Shown here one piece after another: positions 51,410-59,200 of a DNA stretch of 64,000 nt. Position 1 is the first letter of the stretch. Each line of letters starts with the position of its first letter. The position numbers were made by a program, and so were the translations under genes. The notes beneath the pieces are model-generated. The model worked only from the letters and a program-made list of their open reading frames with translations, ran no database searches and was not told the DNA's origin. Source of the stretch: Halalkaliarchaeum desulfuricum (GTDB taxonomy: Archaea > Halobacteriota > Halobacteria > Halobacteriales > Haloferacaceae); contig NZ_CP025066.1 of NCBI RefSeq assembly GCF_002952775.1, positions 2,170,001-2,234,000 of the forward strand, written 5' to 3'.

Positions 51410-52092
51410 GGGAGTGCCCTTGTTAGTAATTTAGCTCCCCAGGTGAGGGGAATTTCCTCTCCGTTACGTAGTTGGAGGATCTGTTCAATGGATTTGAAGC
51501 CATAATCAAATACGAGTGCGAGGAGTGAAACAACAATCGTTGTTACAACCACCATTTCCACGTTCGCCTGATAAATGCCGGTGAATATATAAAACCCTAA
51601 TCCGCCTGCACCGACATATGCACCGACTGTGGCAACGCCAATGAGGATTACAATGGCGTTTCGTATTCCAGCGATCATTACTGGTAGCGCTATCGGAATC
51701 TGCAATTTATAGAGCCTCTGCCATTTTGTCATTCCGACTCCTCGTCCTGCTTCTATTATTGACTGGTCGACAGAGGTCAGGCCGATATATGTATTCCGGA
51801 TAATCGGAAGTTGTGCATATAGCACAAGTGCGACGATAACAGGAGGGTTTCCGATGCCGAGAATCGGGATGAGAAGGCCGAATAATGCGAGGCTCGGGAT
51901 CGTCATCGCAACACCCGCACCCCACAATACTGTAACGGCTGCTGGTTGATAATACGCGATAAATACTCCCAGTAATATACCAAGTGGAAGCGCAAACACT
52001 AGCGTCTGCAAGACCAGTTCGATATGTTCGATCAGGAGCTCAACAAGCTCGTTACTGTGGTCGAACGTGAATTCGATGTATGATGCCATCAT
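51406..52092 (-). CDS. Osmoprotectant ABC transporter permease 1
   Basis: A 228-residue permease with the coupling motif IEAGRGVGMTKWQRLYKLQI followed by PIALPVMIAGIRNAIVILIG, and the AYVGAGGLGFYIFTGIY motif near the C-terminus. The N-terminal helix LVLQTLVFALPLGILLGVFI is conserved in OpuBB/OpuBD. It overlaps the ATPase by 4 nt and is preceded by the binding-protein gene 65 nt upstream. Codon use and GC are lower than in the 1-38 kb core. Confidence 0.88.
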   Translation of the reverse strand: MMASYIEFTFDHSNELVELLIEHIELVLQTLVFALPLGILLGVFIAYYQPAAVTVLWGAGVAMTIPSLALFGLLIPILGIGNPPVIVALVLYAQLPIIRNTYIGLTSVDQSIIEAGRGVGMTKWQRLYKLQIPIALPVMIAGIRNAIVILIGVATVGAYVGAGGLGFYIFTGIYQANVEMVVVTTIVVSLLALVFDYGFKSIEQILQLRNGEEIPLTWGAKLLTRALP

Positions 52093-52157
52093 AATCGAAA
52101 CAACCTGTAGACTTCAACGATCTCCCCCCGTATGGATACACCGCCTCCACTCATTGC

Positions 52158-53105
52158 TTAAATAAGTCCGTTTTCCTCAAGGTACTCACGAGCGACCTCT
52201 TGAGCATCCTCTTCTTCGATGTCAATACGGACGTTGAGCTCGATGACTTCTTCTTCAGAAGTCAACGACCGTGATACCTCGTTTAGAGGTTCCTCTATTT
52301 CGAATTCCTCAATAGTTTCTTCATTGACCAAGGGGGCGGGATTATACGGGAGGAAAAAGTCTTCATCGTCCTCAAGAACGTCCAGGTTAAACTGCTGTAT
52401 GTTCGGGTTAGTCGAGAAAACCATCCCCAAGTCGGCCTCTTCTTCTCCTAATATTTGATACGTGAGGTCCGCTTCGACAGTTTGGATCTCGATATCTTCT
52501 GCAGCCTCCTCGAAGTTATAGTGATCAACGAGACCAGGCCATCCATCAGATCGCTCCTGGAACTCTGGTCCCAAAACAACGTCCATGTCAGTGTTACCTG
52601 CATTGACATGCTCTGCGAGACCGCTCAATGTTTCTATGCCCGTTTCATCGGTCCAGGCTGGATTAGCACCGATGGCGTACGTATTGTTGAACGAAGCTGG
52701 CTCCAGGTATACGAGGCCATGCTCCTCTTCCATATCATCTCGAGCCCGTTCGTAGAGTTCCTGAGGATCTCCAATCAACTCGTCACGCTGTGGTGGGATC
52801 GTCGCCCACGCACCCCCGGTGTACAGATGATAGAGATCAACTTCTCGGTTACGCACAGCTTCGAACACTTGTGCGGATCCACCGAGACCTATCTCGTCTT
52901 CGATTGTGTAGTCGGTGTTTTCTTGCAGCATTTCATACCCTAAATATCCCATTAGTCGTGCTTCACTCCATTGCATAGAAGCTACTGCAACACTTTCATC
53001 ATCACCTAGGCATCCTGCCGTTGTCGCTAAACCGGCGGTCATTCCGACTCCCGATGCTTTGAGCATTTCTCTACGGGTCGTGTGTGGCCCTCTCATAGCG
53101 TCCAA
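52158..53105 (-). CDS. Osmoprotectant-binding lipoprotein (OpuBC/OsmF-type)
   Basis: The first gene of the transporter operon, 315 residues. The N-terminus TTRREMLKASGVGMTAGLAT followed by TAGCLG is a twin-arginine signal with a lipobox Cys. The mature protein has the OpuAC fold: SMQWSEARLMGYLGYEMLQE at the start, VDLYHLYTGGAWATIPPQRD for the hinge, and the closing acidic C-terminus. The many aromatic residues (W, Y) in the cleft fit quaternary-amine ligands such as betaine or carnitine. The exact ligand is inferred from the transporter type. Confidence 0.85.
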   Translation of the reverse strand: MDAMRGPHTTRREMLKASGVGMTAGLATTAGCLGDDESVAVASMQWSEARLMGYLGYEMLQENTDYTIEDEIGLGGSAQVFEAVRNREVDLYHLYTGGAWATIPPQRDELIGDPQELYERARDDMEEEHGLVYLEPASFNNTYAIGANPAWTDETGIETLSGLAEHVNAGNTDMDVVLGPEFQERSDGWPGLVDHYNFEEAAEDIEIQTVEADLTYQILGEEEADLGMVFSTNPNIQQFNLDVLEDDEDFFLPYNPAPLVNEETIEEFEIEEPLNEVSRSLTSEEEVIELNVRIDIEEEDAQEVAREYLEENGLI

Positions 53106-53394
53106 TCATTTATACACATAGTATATAAAATTTCGGGAGGGAGGGGAATCAGTATAATTGACAAAACCGACGGGAGTAAACCTCGATACCTTTGCAGTGC
53201 CTTTCTTGAATTAGGGCTGTATCACGCAAGTCCTATAACTAAGAGCTTTTTGACTAAGAGATGAGATTTGAATTTAAAGGGTTGTTATCTTCAATGAGGT
53301 TATAAAAAGCATGTTAGATCTAGTTTCTGGTTGGACAAACAGAGATGCTCAACCACATTATCGAGCAAGCACGAGAGGAAAGGGCGGCACAGAA

Positions 53395-54477
53395 TCATTG
53401 ACACACCTCAACTGATGTCTTTCCTGGATTAGCATCTCGTTCGTAGTTGGCAATGGCAGTGGCAAGTCGAAGACAGAGAGCCAGAAAGACGTGTGATTCG
53501 ACACGGACGCGGCCTCGGACGCTCGGCGTCCCGAGGCCGCAGTCCTTGCAAGCCCCAATTGTTCGTTCGACTTGTGATCGTTGCTCGTAGGTCTCTTCGA
53601 GTTGTTTTGACCAGACGCCGACAGTGTCTGAGTGCTTTTTGATCCGTTGCTCGACTCGGTACTCGATATCGTATGGATCATCGGTGTTCCGTTCGTTGTA
53701 CGGTGCAACCGGCACGACGCCCTCTTCGATGAGGTCGTCGTGCCAGTTTAGCATGTCAAACGCTGAATCGCCAAGCATCCAGTTGGGATCGCCGACGGCG
53801 AGCGCGTCCTGCGTGACACGTCTCGCTATCTCCTGATCGACCTGCTTTTGCTCGGTGAACGCTGCTGCAACCGGTAGTTTTGGACCAGTTGTCACTACCA
53901 GATATCCGTAGCCAAAGTAGTAGCCACCGTTTCCTTCCTCGTCTTGTTCATCATTATTGGACGTGTCCTGGTCGGACTCGTCCGACTGGTCGCCATCGGA
54001 ATCATCACTTCCTGCTGTCGGGTCGTAGTTCCAAGACGCCTCGCTATCACGAGGATCAGCGTGAACAACCGTCGAGTCGATCCGAAAGGTGTTGTCGAGC
54101 AGGTCGCGGGCGGCGACCTGCTCGACGAGATATTCGAAGATATCTTCGACAACCAGTGAAACATCAGTGAGAAACCGACGAATCGACTGATGAGACGGTG
54201 GCTTATCGAATCCACACTGGAGGTAGAGCAATTCATCCTGGAGTTCTCTGGCAATCTCTTCAGGGCTGTAGATCTCCCGACTGAAGCAGTACAGCACGCC
54301 CTTCAACAGTTCCGGTGGTTTGTGATCCCGTGTTCGCCTCCACGGGTCGGGGGCGAACACGGGGAAGTCGGTGAGAAACGAGAAATCAAGATGTTCAAAC
54401 AGCGCCAGTGGAATCGTCTCCACATGCTTGAATACCTCTTCGACCGAAGGATGATTCTGCAGGGACGTGGTGCTCAT
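53395..54477 (-). CDS. IS5/IS1182-like transposase with acidic insert
   Basis: The 360-residue protein has an N-terminal DUF772-like domain (KPPELLKGVLYCFSREIYSP), then the DDE core with TFRIDSTVVHADPRD (first Asp) and WMLGDSAFDMLNWHDDLIEE (second Asp). The Glu is in YEQRSQVERTIGACKDCGLG. A highly acidic Asp/Ser/Asn insert of about 35 residues (after YDPTAG) separates the first and second catalytic regions. No inverted repeats were identified around it. It lies on the minus strand, downstream of an IS110 remnant. Confidence 0.8.
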   Translation of the reverse strand: MSTTSLQNHPSVEEVFKHVETIPLALFEHLDFSFLTDFPVFAPDPWRRTRDHKPPELLKGVLYCFSREIYSPEEIARELQDELLYLQCGFDKPPSHQSIRRFLTDVSLVVEDIFEYLVEQVAARDLLDNTFRIDSTVVHADPRDSEASWNYDPTAGSDDSDGDQSDESDQDTSNNDEQDEEGNGGYYFGYGYLVVTTGPKLPVAAAFTEQKQVDQEIARRVTQDALAVGDPNWMLGDSAFDMLNWHDDLIEEGVVPVAPYNERNTDDPYDIEYRVEQRIKKHSDTVGVWSKQLEETYEQRSQVERTIGACKDCGLGTPSVRGRVRVESHVFLALCLRLATAIANYERDANPGKTSVEVCQ

Positions 54478-54642
54478 GTACCATTTGCCACTCCCTGCTC
54501 TGACTCACCTGAGATTTACTGTAGATGCTATTAGTGTTGCTTGTTAACAGTAGCCGTGTCAAGCTTTCTGTGGCACCCTCGTACAGTATTCAGGAAAGAC
54601 TCTTAGATCGTCGTGCACCCAGTGCACGGCTTTCTTAGTCCG

Positions 54643-54777
54643 TTATAGCGCTCTCGCGGAGTGAGTTTCAAACCTTTTCTCATTCATTATGACGCGAACC
54701 TCTTCGACCATCTCCCCAGTCTCATCCATTACTGCCACCTGTGCGTACCGTTTGTGGACATCAATTCCGAGGTACAT
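54643..54777 (-). pseudogene. IS110-family recombinase, N-terminal 44-codon remnant
   Basis: The minus-strand frame opens MYLGIDVHKRYAQVAVMDET and continues GEMVEEVRV, the RuvC-like DEDD start of IS110 recombinases with the catalytic Asp in GIDVHK. The reading frame then leaves the family pattern and stops at 54643-54645. A normal IS110 protein is about 300-400 residues, so over 85 percent is missing. The upstream flank, which in IS110 elements encodes the guide RNA, is still present and contains a long hairpin. Confidence 0.7.
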
Positions 54778-54833
54778 GGTCTGTTCACCCGGGACGCCAG
54801 TGCGTGAAGCAGAGATGCACCTATTCGGGCTTT

Positions 54834-54861
54834 CCCGGATGCCGCGGGCGCGGCATCCGGG
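54834..54861. repeat. 13-bp perfect hairpin upstream of the IS110 remnant
   Basis: cccggatgccgcg (54834-54846) and its complement cgcggcatccggg (54849-54861) are separated by 2 nt. It lies 57 nt upstream of the IS110 start codon, in the non-coding left end, where IS110-group elements encode the bridge RNA. It is a candidate structural element of such an RNA, or a simple terminator-like palindrome. Confidence 0.6.
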
Positions 54862-54998
54862 CTGTCACGCCCATGACTCGGCTTCTTTCGCACACGGACC
54901 AGTCAGCTGCACGTGCTCTGTGGCACAGTACGACCGTCGGTCTCTTGCGCCCCATGCTTTGTTTCACGTTCTCATGGCGTAGCAGCGTTTCCATCGAG

Positions 54999-55066
54999 TC
55001 AGCTGCGCCGAGTGGCGCAGCAGCACTCGCCAGACTGCCATCTCAATCCTGTCGAGCCACTTATTC
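54999..55066 (-). pseudogene. IS5-family transposase fragment (right piece of a split gene)
   Basis: The minus strand here encodes LNKWLDRIEMAVWRVLLRHS followed by AQL, the segment that follows PST in IS5-type haloarchaeal transposases. The matching N-terminal piece is at 56506-56832 on the far side of the ISH3 element. After AQL the frame becomes unrelated sequence and stops at 54964, so the rest of the gene was lost before or after the ISH3 insertion. Confidence 0.7.
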
Positions 55067-55071
55067 AACGT

Positions 55072-56500
55072 CGGTAGTTCCCATCGAGTCAGTGGATAGT
55101 CACAACTGACGAGGTTACGTTCTCAGAAAGTGTCTGGATGGGTGTTGTGAATTGCCTATACCATCCAGACACTGTCCTTACGGCTTCTGACCTTGAAACC
55201 TTAGCGCTTGATCTCCTCGCAGAGATCCCAATCCCCGGAGTCGAAGGCTGCGGCTTCGACTCCTTGATTCTCCGTCAAACGCTTCTGCAAGCCGCTGTCG
55301 ATCAGAAGTCGATCAAAGCCGTCACCGACACCACTCGCGGAAGCTACTCCGACGATTATACCCTTACACAACTGCACACCGTTCCAGCAGATGACCTCGA
55401 ATCCACCGTCAACAACCTCTTCGCCCAACAGGCGGCGATGATCCTCGGGCCGGGGCCGAGGATCATCTGCCTCGATTTCGTCGATATCCACTACCACGGC
55501 TGTCCACACGCCGAGGCTGGTGAACTCTGTCGCACGAAACCCCGCGATGGCACCTCCCAGTGCCATCGCTACCTCGCTGGATTCGTCCTCTGTCGAGCCA
55601 AACCACTCGTCGTCGCGGTTACGCCAGTTCGTGGCGATGAACCCAAAAGCGACGCGGTCGAGCGTCTGCTCGACCACGTCGCGGCCCTTTCGTTCGACGT
55701 AGCTGGCCTCCTCGCTGATCGTGGCTTCTATGACGGAACCTCCATCGAGCGACTGGACGCCGTCGCGCCAGTCGCTCTTCCAGTCATTCGTCGTGGGAAG
55801 CAGATGGCCGAGAAACTGGACACGACGGTCTCCTACTGGACGGAGTACGTGATGTACGAAGGAAGCGAGCGGGAACTCCGCTTCCCGCTCGCGGTCTGTG
55901 TCTCCTACCAGCAGGGCAACCGGGGTAAACACGGATTGCTCGTGCGGGCGTACGTGGCGTGCGATCTGACCGATCGCACGCCCAAAGAAGTCGAAGCTCT
56001 CTACCAGCAACGCTCAGCCATCGAGACAGCGTTTCGGACGATGCGCGAAGCGCGTGCGCGTACGAGTACAACTGATCCAACCGTTCGGTTGTTGTTCATT
56101 TTCGTGAGCTTCCTGTTGCGGAACCTGTGGGTGATCGTTCGGTGGGGCGTGCTCGCCACGCCGCGACGCGGCGGGCGAGCACTGCCCGTGTGGTTCCGCT
56201 TTGAGGTGTTTCGTGAGTGGATTGACCACGCACTCGACGACACGTTGGAGCGGAAGTGGGAAGCACCGACCAACCGTGTCGGAATTCCCCCGACATACAG
56301 CCAGCTGGACGCGGGCTGATTTGGCCCGCGTCCAGCGAATGCTCTGTTACTGAGCGATGGCTTCGCATCTTGGCAGGCTTGACGGCGTTCTCACTGGCGT
56401 GAGATCGCCGTCTCTGTCCAATCCAGCGAAGGAGTCAATCTAATCTCTCTCAGACTCCCTCAGAAATCCAGTCAGGAATCAGGAGTGATGGGAACTACCG
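55072..56500 (+). mobile_element. ISH3-family insertion sequence, 1429 bp, with 5-bp target duplication
   Basis: The ends are cggtagttcccatc (55072-55085) and its exact complement (56487-56500), flanked on both sides by the 5-bp duplication aacgt (55067-55071 and 56501-56505). Removing the element and one aacgt joins two halves of an IS5 transposase frame. The 5-bp duplication agrees with the ISH3 group. It carries one transposase. Confidence 0.92.
55138..56319 (+). CDS. ISH3-family transposase
   Basis: The 393-residue protein has the ISH3/IS4-like DDE set: IICLDFVDIHYHGCPH (first Asp), VAGLLADRGFYDGTSIERLD (second Asp) and ALYQQRSAIETAFRTMREAR (Glu). Family blocks include CHRYLAGFVLCRAKPLVVAV and ERELRFPLAVCVSYQQGNRG. 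Intact frame; the element termini and duplication are also intact, so it may be mobile. It starts 66 nt inside the left end. Confidence 0.9.
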   Translation: MGVVNCLYHPDTVLTASDLETLALDLLAEIPIPGVEGCGFDSLILRQTLLQAAVDQKSIKAVTDTTRGSYSDDYTLTQLHTVPADDLESTVNNLFAQQAAMILGPGPRIICLDFVDIHYHGCPHAEAGELCRTKPRDGTSQCHRYLAGFVLCRAKPLVVAVTPVRGDEPKSDAVERLLDHVAALSFDVAGLLADRGFYDGTSIERLDAVAPVALPVIRRGKQMAEKLDTTVSYWTEYVMYEGSERELRFPLAVCVSYQQGNRGKHGLLVRAYVACDLTDRTPKEVEALYQQRSAIETAFRTMREARARTSTTDPTVRLLFIFVSFLLRNLWVIVRWGVLATPRRGGRALPVWFRFEVFREWIDHALDDTLERKWEAPTNRVGIPPTYSQLDAG

Positions 56501-56505
56501 AACGT

Positions 56506-56832
56506 GGATGGTGCCGGTAAATCGTCCGGTTCAAGGCCAATAATCTCCAGAATTTGGGACATTGTCTCTAACAGGTCGATTGTCATCACGTAGGATTTCT
56601 CAAGGAAAATTCGCAAGCCGTGAAGCGAAATCATCGCCCATTCAGCGAAGCTGCCGCCCCGGAAGGTGGCGGCAGCTTCCTCAGCATCGTCGGAATAACT
56701 TTTGGCGAGCGAGACTAACTCCTCGGTGAGGCGGGTGGTAAGGTCGGTACTTCCCGAACGAGTCGATACAGCGTTGTCTGAACGCCCAGAAATAGTCACT
56801 TTCTGTATGGTTCTACGCCGAACTCCGGTCAT
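56506..56832 (-). pseudogene. IS5-family transposase fragment (left, N-terminal piece of the split gene)
   Basis: The frame starting at 56832 encodes a helical N-terminal domain (WAMISLHGLRIFLEKSYVMT, DLLETMSQILEIIGLEPDDL) ending in PAPST. There the ISH3 element interrupts it, so the open frame runs 10 residues into the ISH3 end before stopping. Joining to 55066 across one aacgt restores PAPSTLNKWLDRIEMAVWRV. Its promoter and terminal repeat on the 56.8-kb side are unclear. Confidence 0.75.
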
Positions 56833-56958
56833 GACTGAAGAGTAACTGACCGGAGAAGCGAATCACCGTTTCAGTCGGACGATTTCACCCGCTTATTGTC
56901 GCCTCTTGAAGAGAGCAGTCGCTCGCGGCGTGGCAGACTGGCCGTGGGCTGACCCCGG

Positions 56959-58161
56959 TCAGCCCGCGGCCACAGCCTGTGACGCCGGCACACCAACCCC
57001 GTTCATCTTGATCTTCCACTGGCGCCGCAACTCCTCTTCCAGCTCGTATCGAATCCAGTCGCAGAACGTCTTGAACGTGAACTCCTCGGGCAGGTCGCGC
57101 CCGCCCCGTCGTGGGCGGGCGACGACCGCCCATCGCAGCACCAACCACAAGTTCTCCAGCAGTGCTGCGACGAGCATGATCGCAAACCGCACGACGGGAT
57201 CACGTGTCGTCGTGATCCCTCGTGCTTGCCGAAGCAGTCGGTAGCTCGTTTCGATGCCTGAGCGTTTCCTGTAGAGTCGTTCGACCTGCTTTGCTGATCG
57301 ATCAGTCACGCCGCAAGCCACGTAGCCACGAACAACCTCACCACTCTTGCCTCGATCTCCTGCGTGATAGGAGACAGCGACCGCGAGCGGGAAGCGCAGT
57401 TCCCGCTCGCTGTCCTTGTACATGCGATAGGTCGTCATGTACGACTTGTGGACATCGAGTTTGTCTTTCATCCGCTCGCCCTTTTTGGGCACGTGAACGA
57501 CTGTTGCAGCGATCTCACGAGAACGGCGGATGACACGCTCGTTGTAGAAGCCGCTGTCGGCAAGCAGCAGGTCAATCTCGAAGGGATAGGTCTCGACGCG
57601 GGCGAGCACGCGCTCGACCGCGTCGGCCTCGTCTTCGTCGTTGCGGACGTACGTCATCGCTAGCGTCACCGGCTTTTCGTTTGAGACGACGTACGCCGTA
57701 CAGTATCGGTGGCAAGTGGTTGTCCCGTCTGTGGGAGCCATCGAGCAGAGTTCGCCTTCATCGACGTAGTGCTCGCCGTGGTAGGGGTTGTCGATGAAGT
57801 CGATGGAGACGATTCTCGACCCTGACCGGTCGAGAATCGTCATGGCAAGGCGTCTAAGCAGGAGGTTAGCAACGACTTCGAGCCACTCGCGGTTGAGGGT
57901 GTGGAGCCACGTGAGGGTAGTGTCGTCGCACGGCGTTCCGTCCGTGTCTTTGCAGGTTTCCCAGATGGAGGTCTCGTTGACACAGGCTAATATGACGACG
58001 AGCCAGATGTCGCCGGGGTCGAGGGGACTCCCCTCGACACCCGGCAACGGGAGTGGAGTGATGACTTCTTCCGCTACGCCTTTTACGTCCGAGGCCGAAA
58101 GGTAACCGTCTGGGTCTGGTATGCTGAACACATCCAAACCCAGACACTTTCTCGTGGTCAA
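56959..58161 (-). CDS. Second ISH3-family transposase
   Basis: The 400-residue paralogue of the protein at 55138-56319 shows the same order of motifs: RIVSIDFIDNPYHGEHYVDE, DLLLADSGFYNERVIRRSRE and RLYRKRSGIETSYRLLRQAR. Upstream both genes share agaaagtgtctgg near the start. The right end of this element is recognisable (tgggaagtaccg ending at 58205), but I could not find the matching left end in 56833-56958, where the first element has about 180 bp after its stop. So the element is probably truncated on that side while the transposase remains intact. Confidence 0.88.
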   Translation of the reverse strand: MTTRKCLGLDVFSIPDPDGYLSASDVKGVAEEVITPLPLPGVEGSPLDPGDIWLVVILACVNETSIWETCKDTDGTPCDDTTLTWLHTLNREWLEVVANLLLRRLAMTILDRSGSRIVSIDFIDNPYHGEHYVDEGELCSMAPTDGTTTCHRYCTAYVVSNEKPVTLAMTYVRNDEDEADAVERVLARVETYPFEIDLLLADSGFYNERVIRRSREIAATVVHVPKKGERMKDKLDVHKSYMTTYRMYKDSERELRFPLAVAVSYHAGDRGKSGEVVRGYVACGVTDRSAKQVERLYRKRSGIETSYRLLRQARGITTTRDPVVRFAIMLVAALLENLWLVLRWAVVARPRRGGRDLPEEFTFKTFCDWIRYELEEELRRQWKIKMNGVGVPASQAVAAG

Positions 58162-58409
58162 TTCGGCGATTCAATTCTGCTGATTACGTCAGTTGGGAAG
58201 TACCGAAGGTTCATCCAAACTGCTACTCACTCGCCTCAAATCCTTCGATTTACCGACTTACTACGGCGATGTCTGGCGATTCAATGGAGCCGAATCAACC
58301 GAAAGCTGGCTCAAAGCCTTTACCGCTCTCCACACAGCGATGCTCCAAAGTAAACATCTTAGATTCCATAATACCGAAAATTTATACGATACAACGATGA
58401 TGATGAGGT

Positions 58410-59183
58410 ATGCATGAAGCTGCAAATCCTGTGAAGACCCTGAAGACAACGGAGGAGATAATCAATGCGATTGAGAATTTAGAGGGTGGATCGGTCTCTC
58501 AAATAGCGACATACACGGATCGTCCGCCGAGCATCGTTCATAATCACTTGGATACACTCCGTGATTTAGAATACGTTGTTAAAAATGAAGGCGAGTACGA
58601 TTTGGGATTGAAATTTTTACAGCGTGGTGAAGAATCCCGGTATCGGAATTCATTGTATATAGCCGCTGCTGATGAAGTAAAACGGCTTGCTGAAAGCTCA
58701 GGTGAGTTAATCACTTTACTAGTTGAGGAGCATGGAAAAGGAGTATATTTGGATATCGCTCATGGTGGGGATGATATCGAGTATCCGGCGAAGCCTGGAG
58801 AACGTATTATGCTCCACTGCTCAGCCGTTGGTAAATTAATCCTCGCCCATATGACTAAGTCTGAGGTAAACCAAATAATAGATTACTATGGGTTACCCGC
58901 CCAAACTGAAAATACGATTACTGAGTCTGAGGAACTCTTTGAGGAACTAGCTGAAATTCGAACTACAGATATTGCTTATGATCGTCAGGAATTTAGAAAC
59001 GGACTCAAAAGTGTTGGTGCACCAATCACAGAAACGAATGGTGAGGTCATCGGCTCTGTGAGTATCGCGGGTCCAATCCATCGTATGAATGAGAACCGAA
59101 TAAACGATGAACTGAAACCGCTACTCAAGCAATCGATCAGTGTCATCGAATTGAACCTGAACGAGCCAAACGTCCACCGATGA
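58410..59183 (+). CDS. IclR-family transcriptional regulator
   Basis: The 257-residue protein has an N-terminal winged helix (EIINAIENLEGGSVSQIATY and VHNHLDTLRDLEYVVKNEGE) and the C-terminal IclR effector domain (MLHCSAVGKLILAHMTKSEV, IAYDRQEFRNGLKSVGAPIT, VIGSVSIAGPIHRMNENRIN). It has a GC content far below the core and few of the usual acidic biases. IclR proteins in haloarchaea commonly control sugar or catabolic genes. The sulfatase gene at 61113 may once have been its neighbour; an ISH8 element now lies between them. Confidence 0.88.
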   Translation: MHEAANPVKTLKTTEEIINAIENLEGGSVSQIATYTDRPPSIVHNHLDTLRDLEYVVKNEGEYDLGLKFLQRGEESRYRNSLYIAAADEVKRLAESSGELITLLVEEHGKGVYLDIAHGGDDIEYPAKPGERIMLHCSAVGKLILAHMTKSEVNQIIDYYGLPAQTENTITESEELFEELAEIRTTDIAYDRQEFRNGLKSVGAPITETNGEVIGSVSIAGPIHRMNENRINDELKPLLKQSISVIELNLNEPNVHR

Positions 59184-59200
59184 GTTGTAAGAGGTATGTA

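Noticed and set aside
58193-58417. A 74-codon + strand frame between ISH3 and the IclR gene
   Set aside because: It starts inside the ISH3 right end, has no family match and overlaps the IclR start.
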